From the NCBI GenBank assembly GCA_947459425.1, contig CANHDJ010000023.1, positions 1 to 53,568 of the forward strand: DNA of 53,568 bases, read 5' to 3'. Positions 8,741 through 19,500 of this stretch are shown here, one piece after another; the first letter of the stretch is position 1, and each line of letters opens with the position of its first letter. The DNA comes from Ignavibacteria bacterium (lineage in GTDB: Bacteria; Bacteroidota; Ignavibacteria; Kapaibacteriales; UBA4661). A model generated the notes under the pieces. That model had not been told where the DNA came from. It did no database searches and saw only the letters and a program-made list of their open reading frames with translations. Position numbers and translations under genes: made by a program.

Positions 8741-10102
8741 ATGGACACACTCTTCGACGACGTTTCAACTCCTTCGCAATCACCCACCACCGCGCCCGAC
8801 AAGCATACACCACTTGCCGAACGCATGAGACCCCGCCGTTTCGATGATGTGCTTGGGCAGGAACACCTTTTGGGCGAAGGCGCACCATTGCGCGGTTTTG
8901 CGGCTCATGGACTGTTTCCGTCTATGATTCTCTGGGGAGCGCCGGGTATCGGCAAAACAACGTTGGCACTCATCATTGCGCAATCGGCAAAGGCAGATTT
9001 TACAAGGCTTTCGGCGGTGGAAGCGGGCGTAAAGGACGTGCGCGAGATTCTCACCGCAGCCGAAAAACGCCGCAAATCTGGCAAAAATACCGTGCTGTTT
9101 ATTGACGAAATTCACCGCTTCAATAAAAATCAACAAGACGCGCTGCTTCATGCTGTGGAGCAAGGTATCATCACACTTATCGGTGCAACGACGGAAAACC
9201 CCTCGTTTGAAGTCAATCCCGCACTCTTGTCGCGCTGCCGCGTCTATACGTTGCAAGGTCTGACCGAAGCGCATTGCAACATACTTCTGCAACGCGCATT
9301 ACAGCAGCTTTCGGAGGATCTTGCGCGAGAAATTATCCCCGACAATGAAGAGCAGTTGACGGATATGCTTTTTCGCCTTACCGGAGGCGATGCGCGTGGC
9401 ATTCTCAATGCTCTGGAAAGCGCAGTCAATCTGGCTTCTGGGCAAAACAACGAACAAGATACCACAACCCCGCTCATTCTCTCGCAAGCACATATTGAAG
9501 CGGCTTTGCAGCAAAAAACGCCTCGTTACGATAAAAAAGGCGAAGGGCATTTCGATACAATTTCGGCGTTTATCAAATCTTTGCGCGGCTCCGACCCCGA
9601 TGCAGCCTTGTTTTGGCTGGCAGTGATGCTAGAAGCAGGCGAAGATGCAAGGTTTATTGCCAGGCGAATGGTGATTTTTGCCAGCGAAGATATTGGCAAT
9701 GCGGCTTCGGAGGCGCTTCCTCTGGCTATCGCCGTTTTTCAAGCGGTGGACGTGATTGGAATGCCGGAATGTCGTATCAATCTCGCACACGGCGTAACGT
9801 TTCTTGCTTCCTGCCCAAAATCCAACGCATCCTATCGGGCAATAGAAAACGCATTAGCAGAGGTGCGCTCCGGCGTTGATACAAGCGTTCCGCTTCATCT
9901 GCGCAATGCTCCGACACAGCTTATGAAACAGTCCGGTTATGGGCGCGACTACCAATATCCGCATAATTTCGACGGGCATTTTGCCCAAGAAACCTACTTT
10001 CCTGCGGGCGATGAACGGCGCTATTACACGCCTAGCACGATGGGCGATGAGCAGCAAATACGGCAACACTTGGCAATGCTACGCCCCCAGCGTTACGAGT
10101 AA
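8741..10102 (+). CDS. rarA: replication-associated recombination protein A (AAA+ ATPase)
   Basis: RarA (MgsA, relative of eukaryotic WRNIP1) acts at stalled replication forks with SSB. The 453-residue protein has the normal length. It has RPRRFDDVLGQEHLL near residue 30, Walker A GAPGIGKTT (66-74), Walker B VLFIDEIHRF (about 118-127), sensor 1 GATTENPSF, and the arginine-finger stretch ALLSRCRVY. The C-terminal part (ISAFIKSLRGSDPDAALFWLA, then ARRMVIFASEDIG) is the typical clamp and tetramerisation region of this family. It follows the sensor kinase by 15 bases, so read-through is likely, but I see no functional link. Confidence 0.95.
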   Translation: MDTLFDDVSTPSQSPTTAPDKHTPLAERMRPRRFDDVLGQEHLLGEGAPLRGFAAHGLFPSMILWGAPGIGKTTLALIIAQSAKADFTRLSAVEAGVKDVREILTAAEKRRKSGKNTVLFIDEIHRFNKNQQDALLHAVEQGIITLIGATTENPSFEVNPALLSRCRVYTLQGLTEAHCNILLQRALQQLSEDLAREIIPDNEEQLTDMLFRLTGGDARGILNALESAVNLASGQNNEQDTTTPLILSQAHIEAALQQKTPRYDKKGEGHFDTISAFIKSLRGSDPDAALFWLAVMLEAGEDARFIARRMVIFASEDIGNAASEALPLAIAVFQAVDVIGMPECRINLAHGVTFLASCPKSNASYRAIENALAEVRSGVDTSVPLHLRNAPTQLMKQSGYGRDYQYPHNFDGHFAQETYFPAGDERRYYTPSTMGDEQQIRQHLAMLRPQRYE

Positions 10103-10210
10103 TCTTGCGTGTGCAAAACTGCGAAATTTTGGGTAAATTGCTGTGACAGAATTACGGTCAAATCAGTATCATTGCCTTCACATCATCATCATTCATCATT
10201 ACAAAGCATC

Positions 10211-10810
10211 ATGGATTTTTTCTCAAGAAGAGCCGCTCTCGCTTGCATCATTGCTTGCTCTGCCCTTTTTCTTTCGTGTAACAAAACCGAAAAACCACTT
10301 CCGCAGCAAACACGGTCGGAACTGCCCGAAATTAAGCAATCACCGCTTTTCTCCGGCATTTCACAGCAAGCAAAAACTGTCGAAAGCGCTTCGATGCAAG
10401 GTTCAGTATGGCTTGCGTATTTTTTCTTTACCTCGTGCGGCGGTCCTTGTCCTGCGATGAATGCTCGCGTGGAAGCACTGCAAAAAGAATTTTCCGCACC
10501 AAACCTGAAATTTATCGGCATCAGTGTTGACCCCGAAACCGACACGCCAAAAGCGCTTGCCGCCTACGCTGCACGATTTCATGCGGACTCTACGCGATGG
10601 ACGCTGTTGCAAATGCCAATGGATTCGGTGAAATCGGTCGCCGTGCAAGGTTTTATGCTGGCGCAAGGGAAAGAGGACGATCCGAATCTCCATAGTACGC
10701 GTTTTGTCGTCGTGGATAAACGCGGCATGATTCGTGGCTATTTCGATGGGCTGGATGAGAACGAGATTCCGAAATTGCGCAAAGCAATAAGCGGTTTGCT
10801 GGCAGAATAA
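10211..10810 (+). CDS. Sco1/SenC-family lipoprotein, thioredoxin fold
   Basis: Sco proteins carry copper to the CuA site of cytochrome c oxidase or act as thiol reductants in the periplasm. The 199-residue protein starts at the ATG at 10211 and has a lipoprotein signal ending in FLSC (Cys23). The metal/thiol motif CGGPC gives C76 and C80 in FFFTSCGGPCP, and the distal ligand is H161 (NLHSTRF), so all three copper ligands are present. GISVDPETDTPK and VVVDKRGMIRGYFDG are the usual family strands. No oxidase genes lie nearby. The longer frame from 10109 is not protein-like. Confidence 0.88.
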   Translation: MDFFSRRAALACIIACSALFLSCNKTEKPLPQQTRSELPEIKQSPLFSGISQQAKTVESASMQGSVWLAYFFFTSCGGPCPAMNARVEALQKEFSAPNLKFIGISVDPETDTPKALAAYAARFHADSTRWTLLQMPMDSVKSVAVQGFMLAQGKEDDPNLHSTRFVVVDKRGMIRGYFDGLDENEIPKLRKAISGLLAE

Positions 10811-10858
10811 CGGCTCTGAAGGAAAAAATTGCTTGACTACAACTACTCTCAAACACTC

Positions 10859-12433
10859 ATGGAACCTCGTACATCCCCTCTTTCGACAACAGCAATTCAC
10901 CACACAATTGCCGAACGGACGGCTGCTGGTATCGTGATTGTTACCCCCGATGGCAATTATCAGGACGATAGTGCTGAAGCAGTGTATCGCATTGTTTTTG
11001 TCAACCCCTCGTTTTGTGCGATGATTGGGACGACGGAGGAGAATCTCATGGGAAAAAACCTGCTTGACTATGTGGATGAATCCGACAGGAACACGTGTGC
11101 CGATGTTCTTTCGCTGCGCATCGCACAAACACTCACTGCTCGGCATACGCACAGCGACGGCACTCCTTTTTATGCGCAGATTCAAACAACACCTCTTGCG
11201 GCGGCTCAGGGAGCGGAGCGACAGATTCTTTGCACCTACACCGATATTACCGATCTTGTGCAAACCAATGAAGCGCTCAACAACGACAAAGAACGCTTGG
11301 AACTGGATATGCACCGCCGAACAAACGAACTGCAAGAATTTATTGACGAGATTCGGAATGAACTGACGCAGCGCAGCAAGCTGGAAACCGAGCTGTGGCG
11401 AGCAGAAAAGCGCTATCGGGCGCTGGCAGAAAACTTCCCCAATGGCGCGGTGATTATGATCAACAAGCAACGTCATTGCCTTTTGGTCGAGGGAACACAA
11501 TCGCAGCGCATACCCATACACGACAACGGTGGCATTCGTACACTCGCCGAACCGCTTGCTTCCGAAGCTGAACAGTCCATACGACACGCTTTCGAGGGCA
11601 AACACCAGTCGTTTGAAATTACTCTTTCCGGCGAACCCTATCTGCTTTCTGCCGTGCCGCTTGCGATGGAGCGCCAGCACATTGATGCCGTGATGGTGGT
11701 GTGCCAAAATATCACCGACTTCAAAACACGGCAACATCTGGAAAAAGAGCAGGAAATGACAGAGTTGAAATACCGTTTTGTGACGATTGCTTCGCATGAA
11801 CTCCGCACTCCGCTTGCGGGAATGATGCTGGCTTCAGGGATTATGCGCCGATATTGGGAGACCACCAGCGACGAGGAAAAATGGGAAGCAGTGCAAGATA
11901 TTATCACGGGTTTAGACCGTATGGCGAGTTTATTGGATAATATTTTGATGGTTGGCAAATCGGATTCCGGCAAACTGCCCTTCGAGCCGCATACGATTGA
12001 CCTTGTGCAGTTTTGCCGCGAACTTCTGCGCGAATACGAAAAAAGTCTGGGACAGACCCACACCACGCAAACGCTTTACAATGTCGAAGAATTGCCATTT
12101 TTGGGTGATCCCAAACTATTACGTCTGATTTTGGGCAACCTCCTTTCTAATGCCTACAAATACTCGCCCGACGGCACAACCGTTCGCTTTTCCTTACAAA
12201 CTGATGCAGAAAATGTGGTCATCACTGTTCAAGATTCCGGCATTGGTATTGCTTCCGAAGATTTGCCCCAACTTTTTGCAACATTTCATCGCGGCAAAAA
12301 TGTGGGCGAAATACAAGGAAGCGGCTTGGGACTTGCGATTGTCGAACGCTCGGTGAATATGCACAGTGGAAAAATTGAGGTAGAAAGTACGCTCAATGTC
12401 GGGACAACATTCCGCGTAACATTCCCGCTCTAA
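10859..12433 (+). CDS. soluble PAS-domain sensor histidine kinase
   Basis: This is a cytoplasmic kinase of 524 residues from the ATG at 10859; a TTG start at 10829 would add 10 residues. I see no membrane segment. Domains in order are a PAS domain (about 12-135, ending in TYTDITD), a coiled coil (about 135-185), a second PAS-like domain (about 185-290, ending VVCQNITDF), HisKA with H313 in IASHELRTPL, and HATPase with N431 (GNLLSNAYKYS), DSGIGI at 459-464 and GSGLGLA at 487-493. Its core differs from the AAHDLKNPL type of the other three kinases in the window, so it belongs to another subfamily. No receiver domain or partner regulator is adjacent. Confidence 0.9.
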   Translation: MEPRTSPLSTTAIHHTIAERTAAGIVIVTPDGNYQDDSAEAVYRIVFVNPSFCAMIGTTEENLMGKNLLDYVDESDRNTCADVLSLRIAQTLTARHTHSDGTPFYAQIQTTPLAAAQGAERQILCTYTDITDLVQTNEALNNDKERLELDMHRRTNELQEFIDEIRNELTQRSKLETELWRAEKRYRALAENFPNGAVIMINKQRHCLLVEGTQSQRIPIHDNGGIRTLAEPLASEAEQSIRHAFEGKHQSFEITLSGEPYLLSAVPLAMERQHIDAVMVVCQNITDFKTRQHLEKEQEMTELKYRFVTIASHELRTPLAGMMLASGIMRRYWETTSDEEKWEAVQDIITGLDRMASLLDNILMVGKSDSGKLPFEPHTIDLVQFCRELLREYEKSLGQTHTTQTLYNVEELPFLGDPKLLRLILGNLLSNAYKYSPDGTTVRFSLQTDAENVVITVQDSGIGIASEDLPQLFATFHRGKNVGEIQGSGLGLAIVERSVNMHSGKIEVESTLNVGTTFRVTFPL

Positions 12434-12590
12434 TCACGTCAGTATCATCGCAGAAAAACCCAGAGCGTGAACAGCATTCGCAAAAACTCAACACGGACGC
12501 ACGGCGCAAATTCCGCTCGCACTCCTATTAAACGACAACCGTCGTCATCATCATCATCTTGATTCCATCGGATTACCACTCAGAACACTT
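12434..12590. other. intergenic, no feature recognised
   Basis: I see no gene, terminator or convincing promoter here. A short run of cat trinucleotides (about 12546-12558) is the only structure. Confidence 0.4.
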
Positions 12591-13973
12591 ATGCAAACAC
12601 CGCATCAATCCGCATTGCAACGCCATTTCTTTCGCTATGCTTCGCATTATTCGGCGACGATTGCCCTTGCTATTCCCGTCATGTTCACCCAAATTGGGCA
12701 TATGATTGTCCAGATTACCGACAATATTATGGTCGGTCGTATCGGCACGGTACCGCTTGCAGCCTCGTCGTTTGGACATAATGTCTTTATTGCGGGATTA
12801 CTTTTTTGCATTGGTTTTTCGGCAGCGATGACTCCGTTTGTCGGCGCGGCTTCTGGCAAAGGCGATATTGCCGAAACAGCATCATGGCTCAAAAACGGCT
12901 TCATTGCGAATGTGGTGATGGGAATACTCGTCACGGCGCTCATGGCGATCGTCGGCTTCTTTCTGGGAAATATGGGGCAAAACCCTGATGTCGTGAGCCT
13001 TGCCAGACCATTCTATTTTTTGATGATCGCTTCGATTCCCCCCGTTATGCTCTTTCAATCCCTCAAGCAATTTTCCGAAGGTGTAGGAAATACGAGGGTT
13101 GCGGCGATTATTACGGTGCAGGAAATCATCCTCAATATCGGGCTGAATTATGTATTGATAAACGGCAAATTGGGCTTTCCGGCGCTTGGCATCACGGGTT
13201 CGGGCATTGCCACTTTTGTTGCGCGGTGTTCGATGATAACCACGTTTGCCTTGATCTTTCGCTGGAGCGATTTTTACGCACCGTACCGCGTTGCCTTGCG
13301 CGAAGCACGAGTTGACCGCGCTCGCATCCTGCGCTATGTGCGTTTGGGCGTTCCGCTTGGCGGGCAAACGATTTTGGAGGTTGCTGCTTTTGCGATGGGG
13401 GCGATTATGATGGGTTGGCTCGGCGCAACAGAACTGGCAGCGCATCAAATAGCAATGGGCGCGGCGGCACTAACGTTTATGGGCGCAACGGGCATTTCTG
13501 CGGCAGCAACGATTCGTGTAAGCCAGTTTTATGGAGCCGGCGACAGGGCAAATATGCGCTCTGCGGGTTTTGCCGCCTCACACGTGGTGCTGACGTATAT
13601 GACACTTACCGCACTTGCCTTTATTCTGCTACGGCACATCATTCCGACCATTTACGTCAAGGATCCCGCCGTGATAGCAATGGCGGCAAGTCTTTTGATG
13701 ATAGCGGCATTATTCCAGCTTTTTGACGGCATCCAAACGGTGATGTTGGGAACACTTCGCGCTCTTGCGGATGCGCAAGCGCCGACCATCATTGCCTTTG
13801 TTGCCTATATTCTCGTTTCGCTGCCGATTAGCTATTGCGCAGCGTTTCTCTGGGGGTGGCGCGAAATTGGTATTTGGGCGGGATATTTAGCGGGTTTGAG
13901 CGTGGCTTCAACATTTTTTTATGTGCGTTTTTTTCAGAGAAGTCGCATGATTCCGTTGATTCATGGCAAATAA
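12591..13973 (+). CDS. MATE-family multidrug/Na+(H+) antiporter
   Basis: This 460-residue inner-membrane protein should export cationic or amphipathic compounds in exchange for Na+ or H+. About 12 hydrophobic segments are visible. The family start is IALAIPVMFTQIGHMIVQITDNIMVGRIG, of which the TDNIMVGRIG loop is diagnostic; GVGNTRVAA is at about 160-170 and a pseudo-repeat begins near residue 240 (LGVPLGGQTILEV). The two-fold layout of six plus six helices fits NorM-type MATE proteins. It is convergent with mrp, with a shared terminator hairpin between them. Confidence 0.92.
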   Translation: MQTPHQSALQRHFFRYASHYSATIALAIPVMFTQIGHMIVQITDNIMVGRIGTVPLAASSFGHNVFIAGLLFCIGFSAAMTPFVGAASGKGDIAETASWLKNGFIANVVMGILVTALMAIVGFFLGNMGQNPDVVSLARPFYFLMIASIPPVMLFQSLKQFSEGVGNTRVAAIITVQEIILNIGLNYVLINGKLGFPALGITGSGIATFVARCSMITTFALIFRWSDFYAPYRVALREARVDRARILRYVRLGVPLGGQTILEVAAFAMGAIMMGWLGATELAAHQIAMGAAALTFMGATGISAAATIRVSQFYGAGDRANMRSAGFAASHVVLTYMTLTALAFILLRHIIPTIYVKDPAVIAMAASLLMIAALFQLFDGIQTVMLGTLRALADAQAPTIIAFVAYILVSLPISYCAAFLWGWREIGIWAGYLAGLSVASTFFYVRFFQRSRMIPLIHGK

Positions 13974-13977
13974 CGCC

Positions 13978-14024
13978 TCTCTCCCAGCCCTACGGCAGCT
14001 TCTGGCTGTGCGTAGGGCGAGAGA
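13978..14024. terminator. bidirectional terminator between MATE and mrp genes
   Basis: gccctacg (13987-13994) pairs with cgtagggc (14011-14018), and tctctc (13978-13983) pairs with gagaga (14019-14024) around a 3-base bulge. An inner cagc/gctg stem closes the loop. It lies between two convergent stop codons. Confidence 0.6.
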
Positions 14025-14054
14025 TACTCCATACTCACTCACAAGAGAGCAGCA

Positions 14055-15188
14055 TCAAATCGCAATCTGTACCGTTGGGGTTTGTTGCCCCAAGGCGCTG
14101 CGGCGGCGCACTTCGGCAGCAAGTTTTTCGGCAAGTTCCATAATGGCGCGTTGTTGCAGGGGTGCGTGGTCGTTCAGTACAACAGGCATACCATCGTCGC
14201 CGCCTTTGCGAACATTCACGTTGAGCGGCAATTCGCCTAAAAATGGTGCATTCATTTCTTTGGCAATTTTTTCGCCGCCGCCCTGACCAAAAATATAATC
14301 CCGCGAACCATCGGGAAGTGCATAATAGCTCATGTTTTCAATCACACCCAATGTTGGAATATTCACCCGATTGAACATCGAAATCCCACGCCGAACATCC
14401 GCCAACGCAAGATTTTGCGGGGTTGTGACGATAACAGCTCCAGTGAGCGGAACACGTTGTGCCATTGTCAACTGAATATCGCCTGTGCCGGGCGGTAAGT
14501 CGAAAAGCAAGTAATCAAGCGCCCCCCATTCAATTTGCTCAATGAAGGTGTTTAGGTACCCCGCTTGCATCGGACCACGCATAATGGCGGCTTGGTCGCG
14601 TGCCATGACAAAACCCATCGAAACCAATTTCACACCATATTTTTCCATCGGATGCCCGATAAACTGCCCTTGCTCATTTTTCGTGCCGCGCAATTCCTCT
14701 TCTTCGAGATCGAACATCGTCGGAACGCTTGGTCCGTGAATATCGGCATCAATCAAGCCCACGGTTGCGCCTTTTCGCGCTAGTGCTGCCGCAAGATTGG
14801 CGGCAATCGTGGATTTCCCGACACCGCCTTTGCCGGAGGCAATCGCAATCAGGTGTTTTACGTTTGCTAAGGGACGGTTCTGTGGACGTTCCGGCATTTT
14901 TTCTTGAACGAAAATCTCCACCCGCGCATTTGCCGCAACACGCTTTACCGCATCGCGGCAAGCAGCATTGATGCGCTCCGCCGCAAAATGGAGCGGTGCA
15001 TGGAGAAGTAAATAGGCTTTGATGGTAGCGCCTTCGATTTCAACATTATGGATTGCGCCAAGCGCCCCCAGCGTTTGCCCAATGTCGGGATCTTGCACCG
15101 ACGCGAGTGCTGCGCGAATAGCATTGTCGTCGAGATGAGAAACAGAGCCATTGGAAGCCCCATTGATACCGTTTGTGAGACTGCTCAT
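14055..15188 (-). CDS. mrp: Mrp/ApbC-type P-loop ATPase, Fe-S cluster carrier
   Basis: Mrp/ApbC proteins hold and pass on Fe-S clusters in the cytoplasm. I start it at the ATG at 15188 (377 residues); the frame extends upstream, but that part is not conserved. An N-terminal MIP18/DUF59 domain (about 20-95, with VQDPDIGQTLGALG) precedes the deviant Walker A SGKGGVGKST (118-127), then IDADIHGPSVP and LFDLPPGTGD. The C-terminal CxxC that normally follows ENMSYF is missing: the sequence reads ENMSYYALPDGSRDYIFG. Loss of this pair is, to my knowledge, common in Bacteroidota homologues. An excellent promoter match lies at 15251-15282. Confidence 0.9.
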   Translation of the reverse strand: MSSLTNGINGASNGSVSHLDDNAIRAALASVQDPDIGQTLGALGAIHNVEIEGATIKAYLLLHAPLHFAAERINAACRDAVKRVAANARVEIFVQEKMPERPQNRPLANVKHLIAIASGKGGVGKSTIAANLAAALARKGATVGLIDADIHGPSVPTMFDLEEEELRGTKNEQGQFIGHPMEKYGVKLVSMGFVMARDQAAIMRGPMQAGYLNTFIEQIEWGALDYLLFDLPPGTGDIQLTMAQRVPLTGAVIVTTPQNLALADVRRGISMFNRVNIPTLGVIENMSYYALPDGSRDYIFGQGGGEKIAKEMNAPFLGELPLNVNVRKGGDDGMPVVLNDHAPLQQRAIMELAEKLAAEVRRRSALGQQTPTVQIAI

Positions 15189-15512
15189 AATGAAATTGGT
15201 CGTAGAGTAGTGAAGAAAAGCTGCATGGTGCTTGCAATACGGATTGCGCACAAAACTACGCAGATGGGAGCGAATGAGCAAGAGGGAAAATTGTGGGTAT
15301 AGCAACGACAATGACGCAACTCTCATCTTAACAATCAGATGGAGTCAATGATGGTAGCGGCGAGCGTCATAAAAAGATCCAATATCTCCCATCATCAAAA
15401 AATTTGGCACTGAAATTGAATGTGTGAAACTGGTAGCACAATAGGCGTAAAATTGCCCGTGCTGCTTTCACAACAGATTTGCCGATTGTTTTTGCATATT
15501 TTGCCAATTTTT
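15189..15512. other. divergent mrp / SPOR-protein intergenic region
   Basis: This 324-bp region holds the mrp promoter (15251-15282). A TATTTTG at 15497-15503, just before the SPOR-protein start, is too close to be its promoter unless the leader is nearly absent. No gene or RNA structure is recognised. Confidence 0.4.
15251..15282 (-). promoter_or_regulatory. Bacteroidota-type promoter of mrp
   Basis: On the minus strand, CTTG (15279-15282) is followed after exactly 20 bases by TAGTTTTG (15251-15258), a full match to TAnnTTTG. This leaves a leader of about 55 bases. Confidence 0.6.
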
Positions 15513-16412
15513 ATGAATCGCACCACTTCCTCTACCCCCGCCCAACGAGCATTCATCGGCTTGATAGCTATGTTTTTGCTCACTGGCAGCGTTTCACTGT
15601 CGGCACAAAAAGCATCACCTGTAAAAAAAGTGTCCTCGCCGCCGCCATCCGCCGCCATGAGCAAAATGCAAGAAGGCAGAATCTGGCTTTCGCTAGATGT
15701 CGTCGAGCATCAATACAACAGTTCCGGTAGCGAACTCGGCAAGGAAAAATTTCGCTCCGATGTTGATATTCAAGTGATTGACAGCGCAACAAACCAAATG
15801 AGTATTGTGCGCTCCGGCGAAACAATTCCTCTGCAAACACGGCGTACATACTACATCCTCTTGCCCGAAACGCCGCAAAGCTACGGTATGACCACACGGC
15901 TTGCCGGACAGCAAACCCAAATCCTTCGCACACCCAAAAGTGTCGGCGATGACGATATGATGTTTGAACGAAAATTTGTCTTGAACAGCCGCCCAGGAAC
16001 AAGCAGCGCCACCGCACGTGAACTTGGCAAAGGTATTGCGATTCCCTCCGGCGCAATCGGTACAAAATTGCCGCCGCCGGGCTATACAAACGCCAAAACT
16101 CTGCCGAACGTCAAAACCGCACCAAACCTTGGCTCCAACCTCACGAATCCAAATTATTACGTGATTCAATACTGCTCGCTCAAAAGTCAGGATGATGCCC
16201 TCCAAGCACGGTCATTCCTCATGCGCAATGGTATTCGTGATGCGCGTGTGGAAGTCTATGTTGACAAATTCGGTCAATCCTACTACCGCATCCGCTCCGG
16301 CTCGTATGTTGACCCTTCGCTGGCAAAAGCGACCATCGAAGGAACACTTTGGAAAAATCGCCAGTCCTTGGGGTTGCGGCAAAAGCCGATTATTGTCCGC
16401 GCAGGAGTGTAG
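15513..16412 (+). CDS. exported SPOR-domain protein
   Basis: This 299-residue protein from the ATG at 15513 has a signal peptide (about 14-37, ending in SLSAQ). An Ala/Ser/Pro-rich linker and a beta-rich middle of unknown type (about 55-200) follow. The last 75 residues (from about 222, NYYVIQYCSLKSQDDALQAR) fit a SPOR domain, the fold that binds glycan strands stripped of peptides at division septa; VYVDKFGQSYYRIRSGSY is the typical second half. It is therefore probably a periplasmic or outer-membrane-facing cell-wall-associated protein. The middle region is not recognised. It stands alone between divergent mrp and the sensor kinase. Confidence 0.75.
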   Translation: MNRTTSSTPAQRAFIGLIAMFLLTGSVSLSAQKASPVKKVSSPPPSAAMSKMQEGRIWLSLDVVEHQYNSSGSELGKEKFRSDVDIQVIDSATNQMSIVRSGETIPLQTRRTYYILLPETPQSYGMTTRLAGQQTQILRTPKSVGDDDMMFERKFVLNSRPGTSSATARELGKGIAIPSGAIGTKLPPPGYTNAKTLPNVKTAPNLGSNLTNPNYYVIQYCSLKSQDDALQARSFLMRNGIRDARVEVYVDKFGQSYYRIRSGSYVDPSLAKATIEGTLWKNRQSLGLRQKPIIVRAGV

Positions 16413-16568
16413 TCAACGCGGAAGCGATAGATTGCCTTATTGGTATGTCCTGTTGAAAAACAAATTTTATGTTTTCAACTCTGCCTTGCATTGCGTAGAT
16501 TCGCCATTATGTATTCCTTGCATCCATCTTGGCGAATCTTCCCCATTCTCCCTTGCATCAAGGGAGAA

Positions 16569-19500
16569 ATGCTGGTGCGCTCTGTCTGGATTGTCACCCT
16601 TGCGTTCTTACTCTTCGTTCCTCTCTCTCTCACGCTCCCCGCCCAGACCACGCATATCCCTTCGATGGACAAATACAAACGTCCAAATGGCTTAAATCCT
16701 CATCTCAATATCACACAATACGTCAATACGGTATGGCAGGCGCAACAAGGCTTGCCACAAAATAGCGCCTACGCTCTTTGCCAAACCCGCGATGGCTACT
16801 TGTGGATCGGCACGGAAGAAGGGGCTGCGCGATTCGACGGCGTACAATTCAAAGTTTATGACAAAGACGCATTTATTGGTCTGAGCGTCGGCTATACCAT
16901 CTCTTTTTGCGAACAACGCGACGGCACATTTTGGATGGGAACACGTGGCGGTGGGCTTATTCGCTTGGTGGACGGAAAATACACGCTATTTGACAGCACC
17001 AAGGGCATCAATGCCGCCGAGATCTGGTGCATTCTCGAAGACCGCGCCGGAACGCTCTGGATTGGTACAGAGAATGGCTTGTTTGCGTACTCCGGCGGGA
17101 AAATGCGCCGATTTACGACGGCAGACGGTTTGCCGCATTTAATTGTCTATACCATATACCAAGACCGCATGGGAACGCTCTGGGTGGGAACACAGCAAGG
17201 GCTTTGCCGCTTGAATGCTGTCCTTAATCATTCACTCGCTCCGCGTGAGAAATTTTTTGCACAAGAATACCTACCCAACAACGATACCACCGATGTTCGC
17301 GCAATTCTGCACGATAGCAAAGGAACATTACACATCGGGACGCATCAAGGCTTATGGAGTCGCTCCGATGGCGGTGCATGGCGGTTTCTCTCGCGCAAAG
17401 ATGGACTTTCCGGGAACTATGTCTATGCGTTGCTCGAAGACCGCTCCGGTGCGCTTTGGGCAGCGATGTTCGATAACGGTATTTCGCGCATCTATGGCAA
17501 TCGCATTGATACCTATACCCGCGCCGACGGCTTAGTCAATGAAAATACGCTGACGCTTCTGGAAGACCACGAAGGCGCTCTCTGGGTCGGCACCTACGGC
17601 GGAGGTGTGCAGCGCTTTACCAACGGCAGTTGCATCAATATGGCATCGCGTGAGGGATTAGCGGGCAATGTGGTACGAAGTTTTGCCGAGGACAGCACTG
17701 GCGGCTTTTGGATTGGAAGCAATAATAATGGGCTTCAATGCTTGCGGAATGGCAAACTCACCTTGTACGACCACACAAAAACACGGACGTTTGCCGCAGA
17801 AGAAATGCGCGGACTCTACACCGACCCCGATGGAACGCTCTGGGCGGGCGTGTTGGGCGCAGGCGTGTACTATTGGAAAAATGGGCGTTGGGGCAATTAT
17901 TCCACCAAAGATGGCTTGGCAAGCAATGACGTGTATGCAATTGTCCGCGACACCGAAGGCGCAATGTGGTTTGGCGGTTCGCAATATGGCATTAGTCGCC
18001 TTAAAAATGGACAAATCACCAAAATTGGAATGCGCGATGGACTGCTCAATGAGAGTGTTTATGGGCTTCTGGCAGATTCGGCGGGAGGATTGTGGATAGG
18101 CAGTTTTGGCGGTGGAGTGCAGTATTATCGCAATGGCAAATTTACCAATTATGGCACATCTCAAGGACTATTGGGCAATAATATTTTAACGTTTTATCAA
18201 GATGCTTCAGGCTCAGTCTGGGTGGGCGGTGTGGGCGGAATTAGCCGCATCAAAAAAGGTGTCGTCCGAACATTCACGAAAAAGGAAGGCTTGTATAACG
18301 AATCGGCATTTACCATTCTGGAAGACGACCTTGGGTATCTCTGGGCAACAAGCAATAAAGGGGTTTATCGTTTTCGCAGGTCGGAAGCCGATTCGGTTGC
18401 CGATGGCTTATTATCAAGTATTTCCTGTCGCTCATTCGGCATAGCAGACGGTATGCACAGCCCTGAATGCAATGGCGGTGCGCAGCCCTCAGCCATAAAA
18501 GCGCGAGACGGGCGTTTATGGTTTTCCACGATTGAAGGTGCAGTTATTATTGACCCGCGCCGACTGGAGATGAATTATCTGCCGCCAACTGTTATTATCG
18601 AATCCGTGCTTGCCGATACGACAGCGTTGGATATTTCCAAAGAGGCTGATATTGCGCCAGATGTGAGCAAATTGCAATTTAGCTATACCGCAACAAGTCT
18701 TTTGAGCGCCGACCGCGTGCGATTCCGTTTCTTGCTTGAAGGATTTGACCGCGAATGGACGGATGCTGGCATACGGCGCATTGCCTACTACACCAATCTT
18801 CCACACGGGCGCAAGTATCGCTTCCGTGTTCAAGCCTGCAATAATGATGGCGTATGGAATGATATTGGCGCAGCCTACAGTTTCCGTCTGCATTCGTATT
18901 TTTATGAAACCTGGTGGTTCTTGACTCTTTGCGGAATTGGGGGTATTGGGCTCATTCTGGCTGCGTATACAATCCGTGTGCGCCAGATTCAATCACAAGC
19001 ACATATTTTGGAAACCCTTGTCCAAGAGCGCACCAAGCGGCTTCAGCAGAGTAATGAAGAACTTGCGGCGGCAAATGCGGAAGTGCAGCGCCAAGTCTTG
19101 CTTTCCGATATGCAGGCGCGGGAAATTGAGGTAGCCAATGGTCAGCTGCAAGAAAGCAACGAGCGATTGAAGACGTTGGATAAAGAAAAAAATGAATTTT
19201 TGGGGATAGCGGCGCATGACCTGAAAAACCCGCTTTCATCCATCATTATGACCGTTTCGATGATGGAGCGCTACAATGAGAAAATTGATCCCAAAGACCG
19301 CATCACCTATTTGCAACGCATCGAAGGCACGGCAGAACGAATGTTGCATATCATCACGGACTTGCTCAATATTAACGAGATTGAATCCGGGTCGCTGCGC
19401 TTACATCTTGAACCGATCAATCTTGCTGAGGTTGCTGCGGATGCCGCCCAGCACTATCAAATGCTTGCACAGCGCAAAAATATTCGCTTCGTGACGGAAT

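Noticed and set aside
10403-11797. 464-residue open frame on the minus strand across the PAS kinase
   Set aside because: It is antisense to a gene with complete kinase motifs. Its peptide is rich in Cys, His and Arg and shows no domain.
14036-15476. Possible extended N-terminus of mrp up to 15326
   Set aside because: The extra 46 residues are not conserved-looking, and they would cover the strongest promoter match at 15251-15282.
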